Source: Desulfobacula toluolica Tol2 (GTDB taxonomy: Bacteria > Desulfobacterota > Desulfobacteria > Desulfobacterales > Desulfobacteraceae). Taken from it: a DNA stretch of 64,000 nt. Within the stretch, counting starts at the first letter, position 1. Each line of letters opens with the position of its first letter. The notes beneath the pieces were generated by a model. That model made no database searches. It worked only from the letters and a program-made list of their open reading frames with translations, and was not told where the DNA came from. Made by a program: the position numbers and the translations under genes. The stretch spans positions 221,001 to 285,000 of the forward strand of contig NC_018645.1 of the NCBI RefSeq assembly GCF_000307105.1, in the 5' to 3' direction. This document shows, one piece after another, positions 7,989 through 16,440 of this stretch.

Positions 7989-9803
7989 ATGAAACTGATA
8001 CGTTTAAAAATTACGGATCCCCGGGGTTTTCGAAGTTTGCAGCCGGGGTTTGAGTATCGCTTTCGAAGTGAGTGGGCCTTGCAGGATGAGCTGGGTGAAA
8101 CTCAATTTTCGGACGGTTTCAAGCCTGGTCACGGGTTTGCCCCCTTTGTCTGCGCAGGACGCAACGGCAGCGGAAAATCAAACCTGCTGGAAGCGCTTGC
8201 TGCGATCTTTTTCCAACTGGAAGTGCTGCGTGTCCGTCGCAGTTTTTTGCCTTCTGCCTTTATCTATGATGAAGAGGAGAACCCGGAAGGGTTCAGGGAG
8301 GGGGATGGTTTTCCCAACGGGTTTGAGCTGGATTACCTGATCAACGTGCCCGAGTATTTCCGCCACAAGAACAGCCCGCTGTTTGCAGCGGTTGAGATTC
8401 AAAAACTTCCGGATCAATCCCCGAAAATCATCTGGTCCAATTTCCATGAATTCAACCTTGATGAGGGTACGCTGAAACGTCTGGAATCAAACAAAGGCAT
8501 TGTTGGGGCCAATGAGAGAAATGATCTGCTCCCAGAATATGTGCTGGGCTATTCCTCGGGTGAAAATGAAATCCTGAGCCTGCCGTTTTTTAAAATGCGC
8601 TTTATTCAGTTGGATGAATACCGGCACAGTCTGACCGGGCAGCTCCCCTATCCCGGCAGGCCGGAAACCCGTATGGCGTATATGGATGCCTCATTCAGTC
8701 AGGCGATTTTACTGTGCAACCTGCTGTACCATGATGCCGATACCCTGAAACCGTTTCAGACGGATATGGGGCTGGGGGATCTGCAGGAGTTCCGCATTAT
8801 CATCAAACGGTCCATTCACATCAGTGCCGAACAGGCTGAGGGGTTTGGCAATGATCACCCGGCAGTGTTCATGGACAGCGACGCCGGCACCTACACCTTA
8901 AATCTGGTTGATCTGCTGGAGGCGGATCAGGATTCGGCAAAAGGCTTTGATCCGCCGATCACACGTCTGAAACGCTGTGCCACCTGTTATTTTACCGATG
9001 AATCCACGGATACGCTATATCTGGATTACTGCGTCAACGACCATACAAAACGAGCCTTTAAACAGAATTTCGATTCTGCCATTGATCTGTTTCATGCATT
9101 TCAGGTGCTGCTTACCCTGAATTTATATCCGGTAAGCGAACGCCTCAAAGCCGACCTCTACCAGTCCAACAGCCACTATGTGAGTGAAACGGTGCCGGTT
9201 CTTGCCAGTGATGAACGCATCATGCGGTTCAAGTTTGTCCGATTTAAAAAAGACGGGATCAACACCTCTGTGATTCTCAAGGATCTGTCTGACGGTGAAC
9301 ACCAGCTATTGCACAGCCTGGGTCTGTGTTTGCTGTTTAAAGATACCAACAGCCTCTTTCTTCTGGATGAACCGGAAACCCACTTCAACCCTGCCTGGCG
9401 GGCCAACTTCATCAGCCGGATCAGAGACTGTTTTAATGAAGGCAAGGACAAAGACCGGGAAATGCTGATAACGACCCATGCACCGTTCCTGGTATCCGAC
9501 AGCGAACGTCATAAGGTACTGGTCTTTGATAAAAACCAGGAGACAGGGGGTATTTCGATCTCCCATCCCGGCTACAATACCCTTGGGGCTTCCATTAACC
9601 GGATCACCATTGAGACCTTTGATAAACGCGAAACCATCGGCGGTTATGCACAACACCTGTTAAACGGTTTCCGTGAGGAGTTCAAAAAAGGCGGAGTGGA
9701 TACAGATGATCTACTCCGGCGGATTGACCGCAGGCTCGGTGATTCGGTGGAAAAGGTGCTGCTCATTAAGACCATTCTCGACAGTATAGAGGACAAAGAC
9801 TGA
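7989..9803 (+). CDS. Restriction-system-associated AAA family ATPase
   Basis: A 604-residue SMC/OLD-like ATPase. Visible motifs are Walker A GRNGSGKS (about 58-65), an LSDGEHQ signature (about 434), Walker B FLLDEPETH (about 455) and the H-motif TTHAPFLVSD (about 496). Length and N-terminus agree with the family known to occur next to type I restriction genes. It follows hsdS by 12 bases and its TGA overlaps the ATG of the HNH gene. ATPase-HNH pairs next to restriction enzymes suggest an auxiliary defence nuclease. The target is unknown. Confidence 0.85.
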   Translation: MKLIRLKITDPRGFRSLQPGFEYRFRSEWALQDELGETQFSDGFKPGHGFAPFVCAGRNGSGKSNLLEALAAIFFQLEVLRVRRSFLPSAFIYDEEENPEGFREGDGFPNGFELDYLINVPEYFRHKNSPLFAAVEIQKLPDQSPKIIWSNFHEFNLDEGTLKRLESNKGIVGANERNDLLPEYVLGYSSGENEILSLPFFKMRFIQLDEYRHSLTGQLPYPGRPETRMAYMDASFSQAILLCNLLYHDADTLKPFQTDMGLGDLQEFRIIIKRSIHISAEQAEGFGNDHPAVFMDSDAGTYTLNLVDLLEADQDSAKGFDPPITRLKRCATCYFTDESTDTLYLDYCVNDHTKRAFKQNFDSAIDLFHAFQVLLTLNLYPVSERLKADLYQSNSHYVSETVPVLASDERIMRFKFVRFKKDGINTSVILKDLSDGEHQLLHSLGLCLLFKDTNSLFLLDEPETHFNPAWRANFISRIRDCFNEGKDKDREMLITTHAPFLVSDSERHKVLVFDKNQETGGISISHPGYNTLGASINRITIETFDKRETIGGYAQHLLNGFREEFKKGGVDTDDLLRRIDRRLGDSVEKVLLIKTILDSIEDKD

Positions 9804-10912
9804 TGTTGTTCCCGTATACTTATGTTCCTCATCAAATGGAAAAGATGCAATCGTTCATTGATTTTATTTTTTTTGAGGTATGGCCTAAAGCGCTCACCGA
9901 GCAATACGGTATCCATCTTTTTGCACAGAAAAATGCTCTTTACCAAATAATGGATGAACTTTATAGACGAGATCTTGCTGGTACACTGAGGAGTGGTGCC
10001 GGGAAATGGTTTTATGAAGCTGTAAACGAAATTTTTAACGAATTTAAAAAATTAAATAATGCTGAAATTGATGAGTATTGTCAATCCTACCGGGCGAACA
10101 ATTTAATAGAAACACTATGTAAAAATGTGCCGGGGAGTTCTCCTGTTCGATACTCCGATTTGAATTCATCCAAAACAGATCTCAATAACCGATTATCAGA
10201 TTTTTTTAAAAAGTTGTATTCGTCGGGGTTCTTTAGGTTAAGCTTTGTGAAGAAGGCCCTGGGCTCAGATTTGAGCACATACTATACTGATTTCATTCGG
10301 GCCAACAAACCCAGATGCTGTCCATTCTGCGGACTCTTTCCGATCGATACCGAATTTGATCCAACGCGTGAGGCTTTTGATCATTATTTGCCGAAAAGCA
10401 AGTATCCTTTTAATTCTGTAAACCTGAAAAACCTAGCACCATCCTGTAATAAATGTAATTCAGGTAATAAAAAAGATAAAGATCCGCTTCACACCAAAGA
10501 AGGCACTCGGCGAAAAGCTTTTTTTCCATTTTCTAAAGTAAGTGCGGATGTTCAGATTAGGGTGGATGTTATCAACACTAATTATACAGACCCGACACCG
10601 GCAGATTTAAACATTTCTATTTCTTCACCCTCACATATTGATGAGATTCAAACGTGGAACGACCTGTTTCAGATTGAGGAACGATATAGCGCACGATGTT
10701 GCAGTGCCTCAGGTGGTTTGTATTGGAGAGCCCGTGTACTTAACGAATGCCAGAATTACGACCTTTCGGTTCAAGAAATGATGGATGCGGAAGTAAAAAG
10801 TGCACAAAGTAATCCCTGGTCCGAATCAAACTTTCTCAAAATAGCCTTCCTTGAGGGCTGTCATCGTGCAGGTCTGTTTCATCCTGTCTCAACCGAAGAA
10901 TCGACGCCATGA
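9803..10912 (+). CDS. HNH endonuclease paired with the AAA ATPase
   Basis: A 369-residue protein whose middle carries a zinc-type HNH motif: CPFCG (about 173-177), FDHYLPKSKYP (about 190-200) and APSCNKCNSGNKKDKDPL (about 213-230). It starts within the stop of the ATPase gene (TGATG), so the two are coupled. This gene is richer in A+T than the ATPase before it and the DUF6880-like gene after it. That hints at replacement or a separate origin within the operon. The nuclease fold is clear; the substrate is not. Confidence 0.85.
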   Translation: MLFPYTYVPHQMEKMQSFIDFIFFEVWPKALTEQYGIHLFAQKNALYQIMDELYRRDLAGTLRSGAGKWFYEAVNEIFNEFKKLNNAEIDEYCQSYRANNLIETLCKNVPGSSPVRYSDLNSSKTDLNNRLSDFFKKLYSSGFFRLSFVKKALGSDLSTYYTDFIRANKPRCCPFCGLFPIDTEFDPTREAFDHYLPKSKYPFNSVNLKNLAPSCNKCNSGNKKDKDPLHTKEGTRRKAFFPFSKVSADVQIRVDVINTNYTDPTPADLNISISSPSHIDEIQTWNDLFQIEERYSARCCSASGGLYWRARVLNECQNYDLSVQEMMDAEVKSAQSNPWSESNFLKIAFLEGCHRAGLFHPVSTEESTP

Positions 10913-10937
10913 TTTTTATAGATGGAGGAATGTGAGA

Positions 10938-12290
10938 TTGAAAAACAATCGAAAACAAAAACTGATGGATCTTGGAGCGGATGCGCTTGCAGAGGCCTTG
11001 CTTGGCCTTGCCGCCCACTCCGATGAGGCCGATGACCTGATTGAACAGCTGATTGCCACTCCCAGGGAAAATGTTCAGCGGTTTAAAAAGAAGCTTTCCA
11101 GTTTGAAACGCTCACGGCGTTTTATCGACTGGCGGGGTTCTGCAGAATTTGCACGGGAGCTTGAAATGCTGTTGCAGGATCTGAAATCAGGTGTGGATGA
11201 TCCTATTACCGGGATTGAACTGGTTGCCGCATTTTACGAGGCTGACAATACCATTTTTGAGATGTGTGATGACTCCAGCGGAAATATTGGCGATGTGTTC
11301 CGCTATGATGCCAAAGAATTGTTTGCGGACTATGCCTCTCGCTGTAAAGACAAAGAAAAAATTGCGGACATCATTCTGAAGGTAAATCAAAAGGACAACT
11401 ACGGCATCCGGGACACCTTGATTGATTGTGCCGGCAATTGTTTGCCCGAACCAGATATCCGTACAATGATTGCCAAGCTTCAAAAACGGGCTGATAAAGA
11501 AAAGGATGAATACAGCAAGCGTCATCACCTGGTGCTGATCGAATCACTGGCCCGACAGATCAAGGATGCAAAGCTGTTTGAAAAGACCCGCATTGCGTCA
11601 TGGGGAAAGCTGTCCACTGCAGCGCTCATTGACATTGCCCGAGTCTATCTGGAAAGCGGTGATGTTGAAACTGCCCATTCCTGGCTGAAGAAAATCCCGG
11701 AAGGTGAAACCCATCAGGCATACGAACGGGATAAGCTGCTGGAGGTGATCTACCAAAAACTGGGTGATTTGGAAAAGCTGACAGAACTCCTTTATCAGAA
11801 GTTCAGATCGTATCATTCCACTGACACCCTGCAGGCGCTGCTAAATGTCATCGGCCATGACAAGCGGGATGAAGTCTTAGCCAATGAGGTGGTAAATATT
11901 CTGAAGACCGACAGACTCAGGGAATCAGATGCAGCGTTTATGATTGAAGTCGGCAAGATAGATGAGGCCGAAAAATACCTCCTGAAACGTGCCGATCAGC
12001 TTGATGGTAACCACTACGGCAGCCTGCTTTCTCTGGCAGAAGCAATGGCGGCAGACAACCGCCATCTTGTTACCAGCCTGATCTACCGCAGTCTGCTTAT
12101 TTCTATTTTGGAGCGCGGTTACACCAAGGCATATCCCCATGGCATTGGCTATTTGAAAAATCTGGATAAGCTGGCGACAAGCGTTGCCGACTGGAAAGAA
12201 TTTAATCATCACGAAGCTTTCAAAGCGCAGATCATTGAAGCACATGGTCGCAAAAGAAGCTTCTGGTCAAAATATGAGGTACAAAAATGA
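10938..12290 (+). CDS. DUF6880-like helical repeat protein
   Basis: A largely alpha-helical protein of about 450 residues, with TPR-like stretches in its second half (ESGDVETAHSWLKKIP; VGKIDEAEKYLLKRAD). The opening MDLGADALAEALLGLA and the FIDWRGSAEFARELEMLLQDL block fit the DUF6880 family. No enzyme motif is visible. I chose the TTG at 10938 because GGAGG lies nine bases upstream; a GTG at 10932 is the alternative. It is the next gene after the HNH nuclease and is probably part of the same auxiliary module. Confidence 0.7.
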   Translation: MKNNRKQKLMDLGADALAEALLGLAAHSDEADDLIEQLIATPRENVQRFKKKLSSLKRSRRFIDWRGSAEFARELEMLLQDLKSGVDDPITGIELVAAFYEADNTIFEMCDDSSGNIGDVFRYDAKELFADYASRCKDKEKIADIILKVNQKDNYGIRDTLIDCAGNCLPEPDIRTMIAKLQKRADKEKDEYSKRHHLVLIESLARQIKDAKLFEKTRIASWGKLSTAALIDIARVYLESGDVETAHSWLKKIPEGETHQAYERDKLLEVIYQKLGDLEKLTELLYQKFRSYHSTDTLQALLNVIGHDKRDEVLANEVVNILKTDRLRESDAAFMIEVGKIDEAEKYLLKRADQLDGNHYGSLLSLAEAMAADNRHLVTSLIYRSLLISILERGYTKAYPHGIGYLKNLDKLATSVADWKEFNHHEAFKAQIIEAHGRKRSFWSKYEVQK

Positions 12291-12364
12291 ATGAACGATT
12301 TTATCTACTGAAAATAGAGCGGCTTGATATCGACAGGTATCAAAACTGGGGAGGCATTGAATGA
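12287..12364 (+). CDS. Possible 25-residue coupled small protein
   Basis: The ATG at 12287 overlaps the stop of the DUF6880-like gene (ATGA). Its own TGA overlaps the ATG of the rhuM remnant at 12361 (ATGA). The peptide begins MNERFYLLKIERLD. It could be a real small protein, a leader for coupled translation, or the stub of a deleted gene. Confidence 0.35.
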   Translation: MNERFYLLKIERLDIDRYQNWGGIE

Positions 12365-13033
12365 AGAGAGATAAAAACAAGCATCTTCAGAAAGCCGGAA
12401 AAAAAAAGACTTCAATTGTCCGGCCCATTGTTCGCTCCTCGGCTGCTGAATACCTGACCTTTGTTGCGGCAACCGGAAAAGGAGGCGTCGAGGCAGTTTA
12501 TGCCGATGAGAATATCTGGCTGACCCAGAAATTGATGGCCACACTCTATGACGTTGATGTCAGGACGGTTAACTATCATCTGAAAAAGATCTTCAGTGAC
12601 AGTGAGTTAGAAGAAATTTCAGTTATCCGAAATTTTCGGATAACTGCCGCTGATGGTAAAAATTACAACACCAAGCATTACAATCTATCTGCCATTATAG
12701 CCGTCGGTTACAAGGTCAACTCGGAACGCGCCGTGCAGTTCCGAAAATGGGCGACTCAAATCATTCAGGAGTTCACCATCAAGGGATACACCATGGATGA
12801 TGAACGTCTGAAACCAGCTCCCTATGACCATGCAGGACTGGGAAACACGCTTGAATAAATTCATCGAAGCCACTGATCGGGAAATTCTGCAGGATGCAGG
12901 GAAAGTGACCGCAGAAATTGCAAAAGCACATGCAGAAAGTGAATTTGAAAAATACCGTATCGTTCAGGATCGGCTCTTTGAAAGTGACTTCGACCGGCTG
13001 TTGAAACAGATTGAACACAAGGATGATGAATAG
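12361..13033 (+). pseudogene. RhuM-family gene with an internal deletion and frame change
   Basis: The first 143 codons encode the N-terminal RhuM/Fic-associated domain (DENIWLTQKLMATLYDVDVRTVNYHLKKIF, YNLSAIIAVGYKVNSERAVQFRKWA, YTMDDERLK). The frame then runs into a stop at 12856-12858. The C-terminal end of the same family (MTMQDWETRLNKFIEATDREILQDAGK ... EYEK-like ... RLFESDFDRLLKQ) is found in another frame from 12824. The middle of the gene, which normally begins GDYFDELLERIR, is absent. RhuM proteins often accompany type I restriction loci. This copy is very likely dead. Confidence 0.75.
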
Positions 13034-13204
13034 TTCATCCAGTTTTTCCATGCCGATCTGTGACATTACTATGTCAACTGCTGTGACAAAAACTTGCGAC
13101 AAACTCACGACAAAACTTGTGATATGGCCGTTTTCAGAAGGTACCGGAACTTCCTTTTTGTCGAGTAAGATATAACAAGTGTCCATCCACAAAAGGAAGT
13201 GATT

Positions 13205-13361
13205 GAAATGATAGGAGAAGAAGATGAAGATCTCCGCAATCCAAATACGTATGGATTACAGTCATTGCATATGTCCGCCAGAGTCCATACCGGGATGCAT
13301 AAATGTCATCCCAGGCCCGTTCCAGCTCTTCAAAGCGATTTTCGAGCTTCTGACCTTTAGG
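13205..13361 (-). pseudogene. IS91-family transposase N-terminal fragment
   Basis: On the minus strand the sequence reads GQKLENRFEELERAWDDIYASRYGLWRTYAMTV and ends ...YLDCGDLH. This is the start of the zinc-binding N-terminal domain of IS91-type Y2 transposases, where YLDCGDLHxGFARVRC is typical. Homology stops directly after CGDLH. No other part of the element was found. Confidence 0.5.
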
Positions 13362-13581
13362 TTACACATTTGTAGTATGCACTTGCTGGGGGTATGGGAC
13401 TGGTACCCTGAAGGGCAGAAACTAATCATCAAAATTATGTGTTGCTGTTTGGGCCATGGTGGAGCCGGTAAAGCTAACAGGGCTATACAGGAGTACTCGG
13501 AAGGAAATCAGAATATTAATGCAGAATAAAAACAATTGTTGAAATAAATAAACACATCAGGTGCAAACTGAAATATTCACT

Positions 13582-13616
13582 AACAAAAACATGCTGACGG
13601 ACAAGCTGCAGATGTT
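13582..13616 (+). repeat. attC-like imperfect hairpin, copy B
   Basis: AACAAAAACATGCTG and CAGATGTT form the arms, with one unpaired G in the 5' arm (AACAT-g-CTG). The loop region is CGG-C-AAGCTG. It shares 5' AACAAAAA and the ATGCTG...GCAGAT frame with copies at 537 and 22350. Confidence 0.45.
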
Positions 13617-13753
13617 GGAATAGTGTAGATTTCTTTCTGTAAATTCAAAATTCAGCATGTAGCAAGATTTTTTTGAATCTTTAGGTTGAAAAAGCTGGGT
13701 CAAAACTTAAAATTCCTTTTTTTAAACGACCAAATCCAAAGAAAGGAGCAGTC

Positions 13754-14370
13754 ATGACCCAGCACAGAGAGGATACCGTAATTCGAACAGTTTTGGAAAT
13801 AATAAATAAAAATGGTCTGGAAGGGATTGGAGAAGGCGCTGACGCTTGCCATGGCAGAAATGTATGTTCAGGGGGTATCAACTCGAAAAGTAACCTCAGT
13901 CCTTAAAAAATTATGCGGACTTGGAATCAGCAGCACCCAGGTCAGCAATGCCTCAAAGCTTTTGGATGAAGAATTAGAAAAATGGAGAAACCGACCAATA
14001 GGTCGGATCAATTATCTCCAACTGGATGCCAGATATGAAAAGGTCCGTCAGGATGGAATGGTTCTCTCCTGTGCGGTTTTGGTCGCCACCGGTGTTTATG
14101 GAAGATGGAAAGAGAACGGTACTTGGGACCAGTGTGTCTTTGAGTGAAGCTGAGGTCCACTGGCGTAGTTTTTTGTTGGATCTGAAAAAAAGGGGGCTTC
14201 ATGGGCTAAAACTGATTACCAGTGATGATCATAGTGGATTAAAAGCTGCATTAGAGTCAGTTTTCCCAAGTGTGCCCTGGCAGCGTTGTCAGGTCCATTT
14301 ACAAAGAAATGCTGTTCCATATGTTCCGAAAATGGACATGCGCAAAGGAGTAGCCAATGATATTCGAATG
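13754..14370 (+). pseudogene. IS256-family (mutator-type) transposase, deleted, frameshifted and truncated
   Basis: The ATG at 13754 begins MTQHREDTVIRTVLEIINKNGLEG, a typical IS256 start. About 80 codons are then missing and the text resumes in another frame with LAMAEMYVQGVSTRKVTSVLKKLCG. The first catalytic Asp (LQLDARYEKVRQDG) is in one frame. The VLGTSVSLSEAEVHWRSFL block and the second Asp (ITSDDHSG) are in the next frame, after a shift near 14100. The gene ends at about 14370, where a ritA fragment is joined. It is non-functional. Confidence 0.85.
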
Positions 14371-14698
14371 TTAAAAAATGAGGGATTGTTTTTTCAATTT
14401 TTGGATAGGGAAAGTCTGAAGCCGTATTTGTATCCACCCACCCGTTGAGTTTTAAGAAATGAAAGAACTGTCTCAAGCTCCAGATACGTGCTTTTTTGAT
14501 ATGAATGGAAGGGTTGTGATACTGGGTAATGAATACTTTTAAATGCCTGTAAGAGATACCTTTTACTGAGTCAACAGACGTTTTTTTAATAAACCGATTG
14601 AATTCATTGAGCCTTACTCTTAAGGATTGAATGGACCTGGTTGCAAAATTTGATACTTTACAATAATCGAGAAAATGTTCTATCTTGATTTCCAGCAT
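14370..14698 (-). pseudogene. RitA-type tyrosine recombinase, N-terminal fragment
   Basis: The first ~109 residues (MLEIKIEHFLDYCKVSNFAT ... IEKTIPHFLT) are nearly identical to the RitA remnant at 32185-32850. They comprise the SAM-like core-binding domain only. After HFLT the frame runs into antisense IS256 sequence, so the catalytic domain is lost. Confidence 0.85.
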
Positions 14699-14823
14699 AG
14701 AGGATCTCCTTTCTTTTTGGGAGAAAAGTTAAAAATTACTGTTTGGGAGGTTCTCTATGCTTCTACTACAATTTTAATACCTTACAAATTCCTTTTTTTG
14801 CTAACCGCGGGGTTTGGGGGTTA
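14371..14823. repeat. 453-bp duplicate of the RIT element end (left copy)
   Basis: Aligns without gaps to 32523-32975 with about ten mismatches by eye. Identity begins at TTAAAAAATGAGGG and ends exactly after GGGGGTTA. It contains the ritA 5' part, its leader and the element end. Both copies have the same orientation. Confidence 0.9.
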
Positions 14824-14839
14824 ATTTAGAGGATTGTTT

Positions 14840-15622
14840 ATGAATAAAAAGGTCGTTGATTATTACACGGAAATATTTAGTGAAAATGAACGTCATGAAG
14901 ATGGTTTTGGTCAAATTCAACGACAGCGTACACTTAATATTTTTAAACAATACCTTCAGGGTAACCCTCTCAAAATAATTGATATTGGTGGAGCAACTGG
15001 TGCCTATTCGTTTGATTTAGCAAGAGCTGGTCATAATGTACATCTATTAGACATAGTGCCCGCTCATATAGAAAAGGCTGAAAGAATCGGTTTGGATAAA
15101 GGAATTCTCCTTGATGGTTACCATGTTGGTGACGCTAAGGATTTAGAATTTGAAGATAACTCATTTGACGCTGTGATCTTGCATGGTCCGCTATATCACA
15201 TCACAGGCTTAGTTGAGAGAAAGAAAGTCCTCAATGAAGCTCTTCGGATTTTAAAACCCAATGGGGTTCTGTTTGGTTTTGCAATTAATCGCTATGCGGG
15301 TGTTTTCTACGGTATTCATAGTGAGCTTATTCTGGATGACACCTATTTTGAAATGGTTAAAACAGAAGTAGAAACAGGTTTTAGAACTCGTAATCCAACT
15401 TGGCATTTTCATTTGCCTGAAGAATTAGAAGCAGAAATAACGTCGTCAGGTTTCAAAATAGAGGCAACGAAAGGCGTAGTTAGCCCTGTTTGGATGCTTC
15501 CTGATATTGAGTCGAAAATAGCTGATGCTGAAATGCATGAAAAAATACTTAGGGTTTGCGAGCTTCTTGAGAATGAGCCTAAGATTGGACAGGACTTTGT
15601 GTGCATCGGCCGAAAACAATAG
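14840..15622 (+). CDS. Class I SAM-dependent methyltransferase
   Basis: A 260-residue Rossmann-fold methyltransferase. Motif I is IIDIGGATGAYSFDLARAG (about 45-63), an acidic residue ends strand 2 (LLDIV), and motif IV-like DAVILHGPLYHI follows. The substrate cannot be told; it is of the Methyltransf_11 type found for small molecules. The ATG at 14840 is preferred over a TTG six bases upstream. It stands alone between the RIT-end copy and an IS3 remnant, with a palindromic element 14 bases after the stop. It may be a passenger gene of the mobile region. Confidence 0.8.
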   Translation: MNKKVVDYYTEIFSENERHEDGFGQIQRQRTLNIFKQYLQGNPLKIIDIGGATGAYSFDLARAGHNVHLLDIVPAHIEKAERIGLDKGILLDGYHVGDAKDLEFEDNSFDAVILHGPLYHITGLVERKKVLNEALRILKPNGVLFGFAINRYAGVFYGIHSELILDDTYFEMVKTEVETGFRTRNPTWHFHLPEELEAEITSSGFKIEATKGVVSPVWMLPDIESKIADAEMHEKILRVCELLENEPKIGQDFVCIGRKQ

Positions 15623-15635
15623 TCAGCTCCCATAA

Positions 15636-15693
15636 CAATAAAATTCAGCAGACGCAAAAAAGCCGCGCCGCTGATTTAAGCGAACCGCGCGGC
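15636..15693 (+). repeat. GC-rich hairpin element, attC-like copy F
   Basis: GCCGCGC (15662-15668) pairs with GCGCGGC (15687-15693), enclosing CGCT/AGCG. The 3' part, GATTTAAGCGAACCGCGCGG, resembles the element at 30101-30122. The 5' part ACGCAAA and the GATTTAA also occur in copy D at 24971. It lies directly behind the methyltransferase gene and could serve as a terminator or a recombination site. Confidence 0.4.
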
Positions 15694-15699
15694 GGTAGA

Positions 15700-16437
15700 T
15701 GTCAAGCAAGATGTCGCCTTTTTATAAAACACTTTGTTAATATTCCCGCAAAATCCCCTCATGACCTCCGACGGATAATTTGAGTATCCATTCTCGCCCA
15801 TGAGGGATTTTTGCTAATGCTATACCCATTTCTGACATCTATGCAGCCCTCTTTGCCGTATCAGTATATAGGTAAAAGAACCTGCCCCTTACTGTTGACG
15901 GCAAATACGTTATGTCCCAGCTCCACAACTGGTTCGGGCCATTTGCAATCAATGGATCAGGACTGTGCCTTTTTGCGGGAAGACTGGATTGACGGTGTTT
16001 ATTCATTTTTAAGTCCCTAAGAATTCTGTACATGGTTGATTCAGAACCCAGATAAATTCCCTGGTCAGCAAGTCTTGGTACGATCTGATTTGGATTGGAC
16101 TCAGCAAATTCAGGCACTCTAATACATTGGCTATCCGGGTCTTTTCATCATCAGACAATTTGTTACCAGGGTAGGCTCGGGAGCCTATTCGGCTGTCCAG
16201 TCTTTGGGGCGTTTTTCTTTTGATTTCAATTTTATGCTTCCGTTTTGTTTGTATTCTCTTAATCATTTACCGATTGTAGACCGGCCAACACCTAATTCTT
16301 TTGCAATTTCATGGTGGGGTTTGTTTCCCTGTAACACCTTTTTTAACACAGCTTCTTTTAATTGAATAGAATATCCCATATTTATCACCTCAATGCCCCA
16401 AATTTAATTTTTAATTGAGGCGACATCTATCCTGACA
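15700..16437 (-). mobile_element. Shrunken IS3-family element with terminal inverted repeats
   Basis: The ends TGTCAAGCAAGATGTCGCCT (15700-15719) and, on the other strand, TGTCAGGATAGATGTCGCCT (16437-16418) match at 16 of 20 positions and face inward. Between them on the minus strand lie an OrfA-type HTH (16380-16264, MGYSIQLKEAVLKK ... ELGVGRSTIGK, then stop) and pieces of OrfB. At about 740 bp it is roughly half the size of a complete IS3-type element. Confidence 0.7.
15805..16380 (-). pseudogene. IS3-family OrfA/OrfB transposase fragments
   Basis: OrfA begins at 16380 and stops after about 38 codons. OrfB is spread over two frames: RIGSRAYPGNKLSDDEKTRI (about 16190-16130) and then MPEFAESNPNQIVPRLADQGIYLGSESTMYRILRD, followed by WSWDITYL, which holds the first Asp of the DDE triad. 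Homology ends soon after, so the second Asp and the Glu are missing. It cannot encode a transposase. Confidence 0.8.
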
Positions 16438-16440
16438 CAG

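Larger units (their letters stand above)
13034..13753. other. Remnant-filled spacer
   Basis: About 720 bases without an intact gene. It holds an IS91-type fragment on the minus strand (13205-13361) and hairpin copy B (13582-13616). An open frame at 13224-13529 (+) has no recognisable content, and most of its start lies opposite the IS91 fragment. Confidence 0.6.

Noticed and set aside
13224-13529. A 101-codon plus-strand frame
   Set aside because: Its first third is the reverse complement of an IS91 transposase fragment and the rest has no recognisable content.
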